Part shown: positions 34,670 through 44,310 of the stretch, piece by piece
Layout of the letters: the number at the start of each line of letters is the position of its first letter
Position numbering within the stretch: position 1 is the stretch's first letter
Source of the DNA: Tenacibaculum soleae
GTDB lineage: Bacteria > Bacteroidota > Bacteroidia > Flavobacteriales > Flavobacteriaceae
Reading direction: 5' to 3'
DNA: 64,000 bases
NCBI RefSeq assembly: GCF_001693415.1
Contig: NZ_MAKX01000001.1
Span: 310,300 to 374,299, forward strand
The notes under the pieces: generated by a model
Database searches by the model: none
Seen by the model: only the letters and a program-made list of their open reading frames with translations
What the model was told of the DNA's origin: nothing
Made by a program: the position numbers and the translations under genes

Positions 34670-37132
34670 TTAAAAATTAGTGACTAAAGATACTGAAATA
34701 TTACGTCCTGCAGCAGAAACTCCACTGGCAAATTCTTTATAATGTTCGTCAAACAAATTGGTAAATTGTGTTTGTACTGATATGTTATCGTTTACAATAT
34801 ATTTTGCATACAAACCTACGGTCATCCAACTTGGAGTACCATAATATGTATCAATATCTTTTGTTGCGGTTTCATTTATGATAGGTGTTTGTTGATGATT
34901 ATCAATCCCTTCATCTAAATTATAATCAGTAATATCTTTTTTAGCATTAAATACTAAATTTGCACCACCTTCAAGCTTATTTTTTGAATAATTTAATTCG
35001 AAACGGCCAAATAATGGCGGAATTGAAGACATTGGTAAATTAGTGTCGTAGGCTTTTCCTTTGGTATAAGTTAAAAAGCCTGAAGTACTCCAATTAGCAA
35101 ATAATTTCCCTTGATAACTTACCGTTGCTCCCGTAATATAAGCAGTTCCTTTATTTACATTAGCAACAATATCACCAAGTTCGTTATCATATAAAACGGT
35201 GTTACTTCCGTTCAATTGATAACCTTCACGATAAATATAATTATTTAACAAGGTATAATATACGTTAGCACCAACTCTAAATTTTCGGTTATTAAAATAT
35301 TTTTGAACACCAATCTCTGCATTATAAGCATGTTCTGGGTTTAAATTGATATTTGGTACCGTTACTTTACCATTTTTTTCTCTTACTTTACCAACATCGT
35401 CAATATTTGGCGAGCGGAATCCTGATGACAACACTGCATTTAATTGCCATGTTTTAACAGGTTTATACACATAACCAATAGTGGCTGTAAGTGCGGTATT
35501 GTTTAAATCGATATCGTTACTTGGTAGGGTTATAAAAGTATCGTCTACCCAAGTAGCATCTAATTGTGTGTTTGTTAAACGAATACCTGTATTTAAAGTT
35601 GATTTTGAGGTAATATCTTGTCGATAATCTAAATACATTGCCGAGCTAAAGTAACTACTTCCTCCGTCAGGATAACGAGATTGCACTTTAAAATCAGCAT
35701 CAAAACCAACAATATTATTATCTATTACTCGCAACGTCTTTCCGTAAGAATTAGATTGCACATTATTATAAGCAACTTCAAAACCATAACCTAAATCGCG
35801 TTTTTTTGCTAAAGGAACTGTAAAATCGGCCGTTAAACTATACACATTTACTGTTTCCTCTCTATAAGACCTTTCTAAACTACCAAATTTTCTTTGAATT
35901 CGACTTTCTTCTATGTTTTGATATGCCGCAGTAATAGTACCTTTATTTAACCATTTTTTATTGGGATTGATTGCTAATTGTGACGAAACTAATAATCTGT
36001 TTTGTGGACCATATTGCCATTCAGCAAATTTTAACGAACCACTTTTAAGTTCACTCAACTTATCAAATCTTGGTATATCTGATGATGTTGAATATTGAAT
36101 ATTTACTTTTAAATCGGTTTTTAAGGATAAGGGAATAAAAAATTTCTGCAAAAAATCAGTTTGGCTAAACCCTGTGTTTTTCTGCAAATTTACATCGTTA
36201 TTCGCAATTGGATTTTCGGCATAGTTTCCATCTAAATTATCAGAATAAAAAAAAGTTTTTCCCCAATCATTAAAACCATGAGAACGGTTTTTACCGGTTT
36301 TTAAATCTCCAAAATTACTATGTGACACGCTGGTAAGTGCTGCCCACTTTTTAAACTGTAACTCAGCCGACACCGAATTTGTTACCTCATTATTAACCGA
36401 ACTGTATCGTAAAAAACTACCTCCTTTAATTTGATTTTTTTCTGATAATTTTGGTGTTTTTGTATAATAATGAATTACACCACCTAACGCATCAGATCCA
36501 TAAATAACCGATGAGGGTCCAAAAACCACCTCGGTTCTATCTAATAAATTCGGATTTACGGTTATTGAACTTTGCAAATGTCCTTTTCTGTAAATTGCAT
36601 TATTCATACGCACACCATCAACCACCAATAAAACACGATTACTCTCCATACCTCTAAGCACCGGGCTACCACCACCAAATTGCGACTTTTGTACTTTTAT
36701 TCCTGGAATTGCAGCCAACAAATCTGCCGATGTTTGTGGCGATACTTTTTGAATTTCTTTTAGTGAAATAACTGCAATTTGTTCGGCAATGCGATTTGTT
36801 TTTTCTTTGTTTTTAAAAACTGAAACCACAACTTCATCTAATTGTTCAGAATGTTTAGATAGGTATACCTGATAATTATTTTCTTTTAATGCTGATTTTT
36901 TTTCCTGTAACTCAGCATAACCTACATGCGAAAAGATAATAATCTCATTTTTTTTAAAATCTGAAATATTTACAACTCCATCAACACCACTAACCGCAGC
37001 GGTTGTTTTATTTTTATTAAATACGGCAACACCGTCAATACTTTTACCTGTTTCGGCATCAGTAATAATAAGGCTTTGTGAAAAAACAATAGTAAATGTT
37101 AGTAAAAAAAATAATGTGATAATTTGCTTCAT
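34670..37132 (-). CDS. TonB-dependent receptor, haem/haemoglobin-type plug
   Basis: 820 residues. Signal peptide (MKQIITLFFLLTFTIVFSQS), a CarboxypepD_reg-like domain (about 20-95), a plug (about 105-225) and a 22-strand barrel ending ISVSLVTNF. The plug segment RGMESNRVLLVVDGVRMNNA and the C-terminal FASGVSAAGRNISVS resemble haem/haemoglobin receptors (HmuR-like), so haem or another iron complex is the likely ligand; this is by motif only. It starts 3 nt after recO and is followed by the DUF3817 gene. Confidence 0.87.
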   Translation of the reverse strand: MKQIITLFFLLTFTIVFSQSLIITDAETGKSIDGVAVFNKNKTTAAVSGVDGVVNISDFKKNEIIIFSHVGYAELQEKKSALKENNYQVYLSKHSEQLDEVVVSVFKNKEKTNRIAEQIAVISLKEIQKVSPQTSADLLAAIPGIKVQKSQFGGGSPVLRGMESNRVLLVVDGVRMNNAIYRKGHLQSSITVNPNLLDRTEVVFGPSSVIYGSDALGGVIHYYTKTPKLSEKNQIKGGSFLRYSSVNNEVTNSVSAELQFKKWAALTSVSHSNFGDLKTGKNRSHGFNDWGKTFFYSDNLDGNYAENPIANNDVNLQKNTGFSQTDFLQKFFIPLSLKTDLKVNIQYSTSSDIPRFDKLSELKSGSLKFAEWQYGPQNRLLVSSQLAINPNKKWLNKGTITAAYQNIEESRIQRKFGSLERSYREETVNVYSLTADFTVPLAKKRDLGYGFEVAYNNVQSNSYGKTLRVIDNNIVGFDADFKVQSRYPDGGSSYFSSAMYLDYRQDITSKSTLNTGIRLTNTQLDATWVDDTFITLPSNDIDLNNTALTATIGYVYKPVKTWQLNAVLSSGFRSPNIDDVGKVREKNGKVTVPNINLNPEHAYNAEIGVQKYFNNRKFRVGANVYYTLLNNYIYREGYQLNGSNTVLYDNELGDIVANVNKGTAYITGATVSYQGKLFANWSTSGFLTYTKGKAYDTNLPMSSIPPLFGRFELNYSKNKLEGGANLVFNAKKDITDYNLDEGIDNHQQTPIINETATKDIDTYYGTPSWMTVGLYAKYIVNDNISVQTQFTNLFDEHYKEFASGVSAAGRNISVSLVTNF

Positions 37133-37135
37133 ATA

Positions 37136-37858
37136 TTAATTAAATACGGTTTCTAAAACGTCTAATGATTTTGGCTTTTTAAAACTCTCCAAATGTAATT
37201 CAAAATATCTAATTATGGTTCTGAGTATTATTTGCCTTTCGTTTTTATTGTACGAAATTGTGTGTATCTCATCAAAATTTATGCCTAACAGCTTTTTAAA
37301 AAGTATTAATTCGTGTCCCGTTATAATTAATTTCTCATAAGTGGCATCTGTAAAATTTCCTTCTAATAAATTAAAGGCTGGTTTATCAGATTGAGACACA
37401 TCAGGATAAAACCCTAAAAAACGAGATAAATTCAATAAAAAAAGTAAATGAAAATTTGCAATACTGTCATGTGTATCTAGCCATACTAAAGCTGTTTCAA
37501 TATACTCGTATAATACCGAATTTTCTTCTTCTTCTTTAATAATATTTGAAAGCGTTTCAGATAAAAAAAGCACAATAGATTGTTTTATAACCGAAGTATA
37601 AATATGCTCATATGGATGAATAACTTGGGCTTCTTTTATTGAATTTAAAGTGTTTTTATTATTATGATTTGCTTCAATTTTCAACTGTGTTAATGGTTGA
37701 AAATAAGCTGCCTTAAGTTTTCCTTTTCTTGATTTTAACACTCCACGTATCATGTACGATCGAATTCCGTCCTTTAACGTAAAACACTTTACAATTAAAC
37801 TAGTATCACCATATTTAAGCGCACTAATAACAATTGCTTTTGTGGTAACTAACGCCAT
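37136..37858 (-). CDS. recO: DNA repair protein RecO
   Basis: 240 residues. N-terminal OB fold (TTKAIVISALKYGDTSLIVKCFT), then the helical region with LFLLNLSRFLGFYPD, both typical. RecO anneals SSB-coated single strands and, with RecR, loads RecA at gaps. The Cys4 zinc cluster found in some RecO proteins is absent, as is common in Bacteroidota. A TATCTTTG -7 element lies 31 nt upstream. It leads a probable operon with the TonB receptor. Confidence 0.92.
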   Translation of the reverse strand: MALVTTKAIVISALKYGDTSLIVKCFTLKDGIRSYMIRGVLKSRKGKLKAAYFQPLTQLKIEANHNNKNTLNSIKEAQVIHPYEHIYTSVIKQSIVLFLSETLSNIIKEEEENSVLYEYIETALVWLDTHDSIANFHLLFLLNLSRFLGFYPDVSQSDKPAFNLLEGNFTDATYEKLIITGHELILFKKLLGINFDEIHTISYNKNERQIILRTIIRYFELHLESFKKPKSLDVLETVFN

Positions 37859-37889
37859 TTAATTTTTTTTTATTTATAAAAACACGCGT

Positions 37890-37897
37890 CAAAGATA
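37890..37897 (-). promoter_or_regulatory. Candidate -7 element for recO
   Basis: The minus strand reads TATCTTTG (TAnnTTTG). A CAAA on the plus strand at 37913-37916 would be a TTTG -33 box with a 15-nt spacer, slightly short of the usual 17-23. Confidence 0.5.
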
Positions 37898-37950
37898 ATT
37901 TAATAAACACAACAAAATTGGTACATTAGCGTAAAAATGAATCAACTTAT

Positions 37951-38421
37951 ATGGCAATAGAAATAGAACGTAAATTTTTAATTACTTCGGATGAATTTAA
38001 ACAAAAAGCGCATCAAAAAAACTATATAAAACAAGGTTTTTTAAACTCTGATAAAAATCGTGTAGTTAGAGTTAGAATAATGAATGATTTAGGATTTTTA
38101 ACTATAAAAGGAGCTTCTAATAAAAGTGGAACTTCAAGATTTGAGTGGGAAAAAGAAATTGATTTACAAGAGGCTAAAGATTTACTAAACTTATGTGAAA
38201 AGGGTATTATTGAAAAATATCGATATTTAGTTAATATTAGCAATCATACTTATGAAATTGATGAGTTTTTAGGAGAAAATGAAGGCTTATTAGTTGCTGA
38301 AATAGAACTAAATAATGAAAACGAACATTTTATAAAACCAAATTGGTTGGGTGAAGAAGTAACCGGTAATATTAAATATTACAACTCAAACTTAAGTAAA
38401 CTCCCATTTTTAAAATGGTAA
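37951..38421 (+). CDS. CYTH domain protein
   Basis: 156 residues. The CYTH signature ExExK is present at the start (IEIERKFLI), with the basic/acidic alternation of a triphosphate tunnel: RVVRVRIMND, TIKGA, FEWEKEI and AEIELNNEN. Bacterial CYTH proteins of this size are usually inorganic triphosphatases or adenylate-cyclase-like; activity here is unassigned. It is divergent from recO and convergent with the PAQR gene, whose stop is 2 nt away. Confidence 0.88.
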   Translation: MAIEIERKFLITSDEFKQKAHQKNYIKQGFLNSDKNRVVRVRIMNDLGFLTIKGASNKSGTSRFEWEKEIDLQEAKDLLNLCEKGIIEKYRYLVNISNHTYEIDEFLGENEGLLVAEIELNNENEHFIKPNWLGEEVTGNIKYYNSNLSKLPFLKW

Positions 38422-38423
38422 AC

Positions 38424-39065
38424 CTATACATGTTTATATATTGCCCAAAAATGACTAAAGCTTCCTAAAAGTACAAAAACATGAAAAATAGCATGATTAT
38501 AAGGTATTTTTTTTATCGAATATAAGATGGCACCAACAGTATAAAAAACACCTCCAGCCATTAAGTAAAATAACCCATCAGAAGATAAGCTATTCATTAA
38601 AGGCTTTATCAAAAAAATTACTTGCCAACCCATTATTAAATATAATGCTGTTGATAATTTATCAAACTTACCTGTAAAAAAAAGTTTTAGCACAACCCCT
38701 GCTAATGCAAACAACCACACAAAAACAAACAAATACCAACCTGATGAATCTGGTAAAACCACCAAACAAAAAGGAGTATAACTACCAGCAATTAACACAT
38801 AAATAGCTGCGTGATCAAAAATATTTAGTCTGCGTCTTAATTTCGGTTCTTTTGCGGCATGGTAAAATGTAGAGGCTGCGTATAAAATAATTAAACTCAG
38901 AGAATAAATAACAAAGCTACTTATTTTCCAAAACTCGTTATATTCTAATGATTTTAAAACCAAAAAGGGCATAGCTACAATAGTCAGTACCAAACCAAAA
39001 CCATGTGTTAATACATTTAGTTTTTCTTCCTTTTTACTATACTGGTGATTTAAACTCTCGCTCAT
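38424..39065 (-). CDS. trhA: PAQR / haemolysin III family membrane protein
   Basis: 213 residues with seven membrane helices. Conserved PAQR features: an N-terminal EEKLNVLTHGFG, the zinc-site-like STFYHAAKEP and DHAAIYVLIAGSYTPF, and a C-terminal NHAIFHVFVLLGSFSHF. TrhA in E. coli is proposed to balance membrane lipid energetics or fluidity. Its start overlaps the preceding acyltransferase gene by 29 nt, consistent with a membrane-lipid role for the pair. Confidence 0.88.
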   Translation of the reverse strand: MSESLNHQYSKKEEKLNVLTHGFGLVLTIVAMPFLVLKSLEYNEFWKISSFVIYSLSLIILYAASTFYHAAKEPKLRRRLNIFDHAAIYVLIAGSYTPFCLVVLPDSSGWYLFVFVWLFALAGVVLKLFFTGKFDKLSTALYLIMGWQVIFLIKPLMNSLSSDGLFYLMAGGVFYTVGAILYSIKKIPYNHAIFHVFVLLGSFSHFWAIYKHV

Positions 39066-39828
39066 TATTTGGTCGGTTTGTATCTTTCATATATTTTTTA
39101 TCATTTAACAATTCATTATTCATTAAGTTGAAGCATTGCTTTTTTAAAGCTTCTTTGTCCTGAATTGTTAAATTTTGAGTTGAAATAAATTTTAATTGTT
39201 TTACTCTAAAACCCCCTGGGTTTCCTTTAAAAAAATCCCAAGAAAACAATCGTTTTGCATCATAATAAACTTGCGTAACTATTGGCATTTGGTACTCAAT
39301 TGCTAAGCTAAATGCTCCGTTGGTAAAAGGAGCAAGCACTACATTTTCTGTAGGCACTAATCCTTCAGGGTAAATAGCAATACTTAATCCTTCATCTAAT
39401 CGTTTTTTTATGCGAGCATATACTTCTTTTCTACTTTTCGGATCTTTTCTATCAACCATAACCACAGCCTTTTTGTAAAAAAAACCAAATACTGGTAATT
39501 TTACCAATTCTTTTTTTCCTACAAACAACAACGGGTTTTTATTCATTGCAATCATAATCCAAGGATCTAGTAACGAGGCATGATTTGCAATAAATACATA
39601 GCTTTTTTTCGGATCGATTTTTTCTTCTTTATCAATTTTTAAACGAAAACCCATTCCATAAATTAAAAAGAACGACCAAGCTCTCATTAACTTCCAAAAA
39701 GTACCGTAATATTTTTCATCAGACAAAAGCACTAATAAAAAAGGAACCATCGCTAAGACAGAAACAATCATCAATAAATAAAACCAAATACGCCAAAGTA
39801 ATCGGAAAGGAAAAAGTAAGTATTTCAT
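39037..39828 (-). CDS. 1-acyl-sn-glycerol-3-phosphate acyltransferase family protein (PlsC-like)
   Basis: 263 residues from the ATG at 39828. The open frame extends to 39933 but would then abut the trpS start with no leader, and MKYLLFPFRLLWRIWF gives a normal hydrophobic N-terminus. The acyltransferase motif HxxxxD is NHASLLDPW (H83, D88), and the second block is YPEGLVPTE. It should acylate lysophosphatidic acid using acyl-ACP or acyl-CoA; some relatives act on ornithine lipids. It is coupled to trhA by a 29-nt overlap. A second PlsC-like protein is encoded at 48969. Confidence 0.88.
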   Translation of the reverse strand: MKYLLFPFRLLWRIWFYLLMIVSVLAMVPFLLVLLSDEKYYGTFWKLMRAWSFFLIYGMGFRLKIDKEEKIDPKKSYVFIANHASLLDPWIMIAMNKNPLLFVGKKELVKLPVFGFFYKKAVVMVDRKDPKSRKEVYARIKKRLDEGLSIAIYPEGLVPTENVVLAPFTNGAFSLAIEYQMPIVTQVYYDAKRLFSWDFFKGNPGGFRVKQLKFISTQNLTIQDKEALKKQCFNLMNNELLNDKKYMKDTNRPNNEREFKSPV

Positions 39829-39896
39829 GAATGCGAATGTAGTAATTTCTTTTGTTTCATCAATTTTAAGCTTATTTTTGCTACTATCAAGTAGTC

Positions 39897-39911
39897 GTAA
39901 ACATTGTTTAC
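39897..39911. promoter_or_regulatory. Palindrome in the trpS/acyltransferase divergent promoter region
   Basis: GTAAACA-T-TGTTTAC has perfect 7-bp arms around one centre base, 22 nt upstream of trpS. A small regulator operator is possible; no further copy was noticed in the window. Confidence 0.35.
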
Positions 39912-39933
39912 ATAATTTTTTTAAAACAAACAC

Positions 39934-40902
39934 ATGTCAAGAATTTTAACAGGAGTACAAAGTACAGGAACTCCACACTTAGGTAATTTATTAGGTGCAA
40001 TTTTACCAGCCATTGAAATGGCAAATGACACTAAAAATGAATCCTTTATTTTTATTGCCGATATGCATTCGTTAACACAAATTAAAGATGGTAACGAATT
40101 AAGAGAAAATACTTATAGCGTTGCTGCTACTTGGCTTGCTTGTGGAATTGACATTAATAAAACTGTTTTTTATCGACAAAGTGATATTCCGCAAGTAGCA
40201 GAATTATCTTGGTATTTAAGCTGTTACTTTCCGTACCAACGATTAACATTAGCACATGGTTTTAAGGATAAAGCCGATCGTTTAGCTGATGTTAATAGTG
40301 GTTTGTTTACCTATCCGATGTTAATGGCTGCCGACATTTTATTATACGATGCCGAAATTGTGCCTGTTGGTAAAGACCAATTACAGCATTTAGAAATGGC
40401 TCGTGATGTAGCTAGCAGACTTAATAATATTGTTGGAGAAACACTTGTATTACCTCAAGGAAAAACAAATGAAGACACCAAATTAGTTCCTGGAACAGAT
40501 GGTGAAAAAATGAGTAAATCAAGAAATAATTTTATCAATATTTTCTTGGCTGATAAAAAATTGCGCAAGCAAATTATGGGTATTCAAACTGATAGCAAAG
40601 CGCTAGAAGACCCTAAAGACCCAGACACTGATAATGTTTTTGCTATTTATAAACTACTAGCTTCGGATACGCAAATTGCAGAAATGCGAGCAAATTACGA
40701 AGGCGGCAATTATGGTTACGGACATGCAAAACAAGCTTTGTACGAACTTATTATAGAAAACTTTAAAGAGGTTCGTGCTAAATACGCACATTATATGGAA
40801 AACAAACACGAAATTGATGAAGCTTTAGCTATTGGTGCTGAAAAAGCAAAAAAAGTGGCGCAAGATGTTCTATCAAGAACTCGTGCTAAAATTGGATATT
40901 AA
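39934..40902 (+). CDS. trpS: Tryptophanyl-tRNA synthetase
   Basis: 322 residues, normal bacterial length. Class I signatures: TGTPHLGN (HIGH-type, 11-18) and KMSKS (192-196). It charges tRNA-Trp with tryptophan in the cytoplasm. A 15-bp palindrome lies 22 nt before the start. A lipoprotein gene follows after 10 nt. Confidence 0.97.
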   Translation: MSRILTGVQSTGTPHLGNLLGAILPAIEMANDTKNESFIFIADMHSLTQIKDGNELRENTYSVAATWLACGIDINKTVFYRQSDIPQVAELSWYLSCYFPYQRLTLAHGFKDKADRLADVNSGLFTYPMLMAADILLYDAEIVPVGKDQLQHLEMARDVASRLNNIVGETLVLPQGKTNEDTKLVPGTDGEKMSKSRNNFINIFLADKKLRKQIMGIQTDSKALEDPKDPDTDNVFAIYKLLASDTQIAEMRANYEGGNYGYGHAKQALYELIIENFKEVRAKYAHYMENKHEIDEALAIGAEKAKKVAQDVLSRTRAKIGY

Positions 40903-40912
40903 AAATTTTATC

Positions 40913-41215
40913 ATGAAAAAGTTACTTTTTTTATTTTTATTAGGAACCTTAGCTTGTTCAGCTCCAAAAGAAAAAACTTTTATTGCTGATGCTTCTTGCG
41001 GTCAATGTAAATTTGATTTAGAAAGCCAAAAAGGATGTGATTTAGCTATTAAAGTTGACGGTAAAGCCTATTTTATTGATGGTGCCCATATTGATGATTT
41101 TGGAGATGCACATGACGAAAAAATTGGCTTTTGTAACGTTATTAGAAAAGTAAAAGTTACCGGAAAATTAGAAAATAACAGGTTTAAAGCTACAACGCTT
41201 AAAATCGCTGAGTAA
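40913..41215 (+). CDS. Small lipoprotein, DUF6370-like
   Basis: 100 residues from the ATG at 40913; an upstream start at 40832 would overlap trpS in another frame and put the signal peptide inside. The lipobox is LGTLAC, followed by a domain with DASCGQCKFDLESQKGCD and a later IGFCNVIRKVKVTGKL. The CxxC and other Cys suggest metal binding or a structural disulfide. It resembles DUF6370, function unknown. It ends before a strong bidirectional terminator. Confidence 0.8.
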   Translation: MKKLLFLFLLGTLACSAPKEKTFIADASCGQCKFDLESQKGCDLAIKVDGKAYFIDGAHIDDFGDAHDEKIGFCNVIRKVKVTGKLENNRFKATTLKIAE

Positions 41216-41233
41216 TTTTTTATAAGTAAGCAT

Positions 41234-41268
41234 AAAAAATCCGAAGTGAAATTTACTTCGGATTTTTT
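41234..41268. terminator. Bidirectional intrinsic terminator
   Basis: AAAAAATCCGAAGT (41234-41247) and ACTTCGGATTTTTT (41255-41268) form a perfect 14-bp stem with a 7-nt loop between convergent genes. Confidence 0.93.
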
Positions 41269-41287
41269 TACCTCTTTACATTTTAAA

Positions 41288-42328
41288 TTATGGTGCAGGG
41301 TTTGGAATTATTGCATGTATTGCTTCTATTTCATTTAAAATTTCTTCTGATAAATCAATATTAATAGAATTGATATTCTCTTTTAACTGACTCATTTTTG
41401 TAGCCCCAATAATATTACTAGTTACAAACGGCAATTGATTAATATAAGCCAACGATAATTCTGCCAATGATAAACCATGTTTATGTGCTATTTTTTGATA
41501 TTCTTTAACCGCTTTTAAAGAACCCTCACTCATATAACGTGCAATAAACCTGGGAAATAAAGTACCTCTTGCTCCTTCTGGTGTTTTATTATCTAAATAT
41601 TTACCCGATAATACACCTTGCGCTAATGGTGAATAGGCTAGTAAACCAATGTTCTCTCGCATAGAAACCTCGCTCATACCAACCTCATAACCTCTATGAA
41701 TTAACGAATACGAGTTTTGAATAGTTGCCATTCTTGGTAAATTATGTTGCTCGGCAGTTTGTAAATACTTCATCGTTCCCCAAGGAGTTTCGTTAGATAA
41801 CCCAATGTGTTTTATCTTTCCCTCCTTTACCAAGGCAGCCATTGTTTCTAAAATCTCTAAATGATTTTCGGCTTCTTTAGTAGCTGTTTTATACGGATAA
41901 TCACGAACACCAAAACAATTTACACCCCGTGAAGGCCAGTGAAATTGATACAAATCAATATAATCAGTTTGTAAGCGTTTTAAACTTCCTTCAACGGCAT
42001 CAATAATATTTTGTTTGGTAAATCCGCCGGTACGAATATGCTTCGTATAATCACCTCCTCCAGCAATTTTACTTGCTAAAACAACCTCTTCTCTTTTACC
42101 TGTTTTTTTAAACCAGTTTCCAATAATTGTTTCGGTTGCTCCATAAGTTTCAGGTGTTGCAGGTACTGAATATAATTCGGCAGTATCCCAAAAATTTACA
42201 CCTTGTTCTAAAGCATAATCCATTTGTTCAAAACCATCTTCTTGTGTGTTTTGATTTCCCCAAGTCATAGTTCCTAAACAAATTTTAGAAACTTTTATAT
42301 CGGTATTTGGTAATGTTGTGTATTTCAT
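41288..42328 (-). CDS. tas: Aldo/keto reductase, Tas-like
   Basis: 346 residues from the ATG at 42328; the frame extends 13 codons further, but the conserved MKYTTLPNTDIKVSKICLGT begins here. The catalytic tetrad is visible: D48, Y53 (NFWDTAELY), K87 and H130 (LYQFHWPS). The YxxxPxTPETYGATE insertion and length match the NADP(H)-dependent Tas group. Substrate unknown. It lies 71 nt downstream of pgk on the same strand and ends at a terminator. Confidence 0.88.
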   Translation of the reverse strand: MKYTTLPNTDIKVSKICLGTMTWGNQNTQEDGFEQMDYALEQGVNFWDTAELYSVPATPETYGATETIIGNWFKKTGKREEVVLASKIAGGGDYTKHIRTGGFTKQNIIDAVEGSLKRLQTDYIDLYQFHWPSRGVNCFGVRDYPYKTATKEAENHLEILETMAALVKEGKIKHIGLSNETPWGTMKYLQTAEQHNLPRMATIQNSYSLIHRGYEVGMSEVSMRENIGLLAYSPLAQGVLSGKYLDNKTPEGARGTLFPRFIARYMSEGSLKAVKEYQKIAHKHGLSLAELSLAYINQLPFVTSNIIGATKMSQLKENINSINIDLSEEILNEIEAIHAIIPNPAP

Positions 42329-42399
42329 TGTAATAATATAAAATGAACTAATGTAGCAATGAAACAATAAATTGACACATTGTTATATTAAAAAATTGT

Positions 42400-43587
42400 T
42401 TAATTAATGATCGCTTCAATTCCTGGTAATGTTTTTCCTTCTAACATTTCTAACATTGCGCCCCCTCCAGTTGAAACATAACTTACTTTATCTCCAAAAC
42501 CGAATTGTTTTACTGCTGCTACCGAATCTCCTCCTCCAACAAGTGAAAAAGCTCCATTTTCGGTTGCAGTTGCAATAGCATTTCCTAATTGAATTGTTCC
42601 GTTGGCAAAGTTTTCTAATTCAAAAACTCCTAAAGGACCGTTCCATAAAATAGTTTTCGATTTTGCAATGACTGTTGCAAATTTTTCTGAGGTTTTTGGC
42701 CCGCAATCAAGCCCCATCCATCCATCAGGAATTTTAGTTGTATTAACAGTTTGTGTATTAGCATCGTTTGAAAAAGCATCCGCAATAACTGCATCTACAG
42801 GTAAATGTATTTCGGTATTTTTCTCTTTCGCTAATTTTAAAATAGATAATGCTAACTCTAATTTATCATCTTCCACTAATGAGTTTCCTATCGATCCTCC
42901 TAAAGCTTTAATAAAGGTAAACGTCATACCTCCACCTACTATAATGTGATCTACTTTTTCGATAATATTTTCAATTACTCCTATTTTAGATGATACTTTT
43001 GCCCCTCCTAAAATTGCGGTAACAGGTTTTTCTGAATTATTTAAAACCTTGTCTATACTTTTAATTTCGGTTGCTAATAGGTTTCCAAAATATTTATTAT
43101 CAGCAAAAAACTGTGCTATAACTGCTGTTGATGCATGTGCTCTATGCGCGGTTCCAAAAGCATCGTTTACATAAACGTCTCCTAATTTTGATAATTTTTC
43201 AGCAAAAGCTACATCTCCTTTTTTCTCTTCGCTATAAAAACGTAAGTTTTCTAATAATAAAACTTCACCATTTTTTAAGTTAGCAACAGCTTTTTCTGCT
43301 TTATCACCAATACAATCTTCAACAAACTTTACCTGTACACCAATTACTTCGGTAACTTTACTAACAATATGTTTTAACGAGTATTTTTTTTCAACTCCGC
43401 TTGGGCGACCTAAATGCGACATTAACACACAGCTACCTCCATCTTCTAAAATCTTAATAATTGTTGATTTTGCTGCTTGAATTCTTGTAATATCTGTTAC
43501 CTGAAATTCATCATTTAAAGGTACATTAAAATCTACACGGATTAATGCTTTTTTGTTTTCGAAATTAAAATCGTTTAATGTTGTCAT
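42400..43587 (-). CDS. pgk: Phosphoglycerate kinase
   Basis: 395 residues, full length. Signature RVDFNVPL near the N-terminus, substrate-binding SHLGRPSG, and nucleotide-binding GGGDSVAAV near the C-terminus. It interconverts 1,3-bisphosphoglycerate and 3-phosphoglycerate with ADP/ATP in glycolysis. It is divergent from moaE across 112 nt. Confidence 0.98.
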   Translation of the reverse strand: MTTLNDFNFENKKALIRVDFNVPLNDEFQVTDITRIQAAKSTIIKILEDGGSCVLMSHLGRPSGVEKKYSLKHIVSKVTEVIGVQVKFVEDCIGDKAEKAVANLKNGEVLLLENLRFYSEEKKGDVAFAEKLSKLGDVYVNDAFGTAHRAHASTAVIAQFFADNKYFGNLLATEIKSIDKVLNNSEKPVTAILGGAKVSSKIGVIENIIEKVDHIIVGGGMTFTFIKALGGSIGNSLVEDDKLELALSILKLAKEKNTEIHLPVDAVIADAFSNDANTQTVNTTKIPDGWMGLDCGPKTSEKFATVIAKSKTILWNGPLGVFELENFANGTIQLGNAIATATENGAFSLVGGGDSVAAVKQFGFGDKVSYVSTGGGAMLEMLEGKTLPGIEAIIN

Positions 43588-43671
43588 GTTTGTTGTAATC
43601 TTTATAAATCAATTGCTAAAATAATTATTTAATTCTGATTGATTTACATAAAAAGTAGTTTTCAAAACTTA

Positions 43672-43679
43672 TATCTTTG
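43672..43679 (+). promoter_or_regulatory. Candidate -7 element for moaE
   Basis: TATCTTTG matches TAnnTTTG and ends 20 nt before the moaE ATG. The -33 box is not clear. Confidence 0.45.
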
Positions 43680-43699
43680 TTAAACTTTTTTACTTAGCT

Positions 43700-44122
43700 A
43701 TGAGCAACACATCAATTAAAATTACATCTGAAAAACTTAATTTACAAGAATGTTATAATTTTGTAGAAGATGCTTCTTGTGGCGGAATCGCAGTTTTTGT
43801 AGGTACTGTAAGAAATGCCACTCAAAACAAAGCTGTTACACAATTAGATTTTTCTACCTACAAACCAATGGCTATTAAAGAAATGCAAAAAATTGCAGCA
43901 AAAGCTTTAGTTCAATTTCCGATAAAAAGAATTGCTATTCATCATGCTGAAGGACTTTTACAAATAAAAGACATTCCTGTAATTATTACGGTTTCTTCAC
44001 CACACAGAAATGCTGCTTTTGAGGCCTGCCAATTTGCAATTGACACCTTAAAAGAGACTGTACCTATCTGGAAAAAAGAATATTTTGAAGATGGTGAAGT
44101 ATGGGTAAATGCGCATCCATAA
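43700..44122 (+). CDS. moaE: Molybdopterin synthase catalytic subunit MoaE
   Basis: 140 residues. Conserved GGIAVFVGTVRN near the N-terminus, HHAEG, SPHRNAAFEAC (98-110) and VPIWKKE with K118 and K125/K126 near the active site. MoaE converts cPMP to molybdopterin using the thiocarboxylate of MoaD. It stands alone here, 19 kb from moaD. Confidence 0.94.
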   Translation: MSNTSIKITSEKLNLQECYNFVEDASCGGIAVFVGTVRNATQNKAVTQLDFSTYKPMAIKEMQKIAAKALVQFPIKRIAIHHAEGLLQIKDIPVIITVSSPHRNAAFEACQFAIDTLKETVPIWKKEYFEDGEVWVNAHP

Positions 44123-44268
44123 TATTATTTTCGCATTAATTATATATATATTACTCAGATAAACAAAGCATTACGATTATTTACAATTTACTTATTAAAT
44201 TCATTTATATATTTACAATGTTAATATACTTCTGGGGGGAAATATATTTGCGTTTTTCAAATGAGTTT

Positions 44269-44296
44269 AAAAGAGTAAAATAAATTTTACTCTTTT
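44269..44296. terminator. Bidirectional intrinsic terminator
   Basis: AAAAGAGTAAAA (44269-44280) and TTTTACTCTTTT (44285-44296) with a TAAA loop, between convergent moaE and the AddB-like gene. Confidence 0.88.
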
Positions 44297-44310
44297 CTTT
44301 TGCGTAAAAA

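Noticed and set aside
39829-39933. N-terminal extension of the acyltransferase to 39933
   Set aside because: The start would directly abut the divergent trpS start with no room for a promoter or ribosome site; the conserved N-terminus begins at 39828.
40832-40912. N-terminal extension of the DUF6370-like lipoprotein inside trpS
   Set aside because: It would place a normal lipoprotein signal peptide after 27 charged residues.
44242-44249. TATATTTG promoter driving a short RNA that ends at the 44269 hairpin
   Set aside because: No -33 box, only about 40 nt of possible transcript, and the match is common by chance in such AT-rich DNA.
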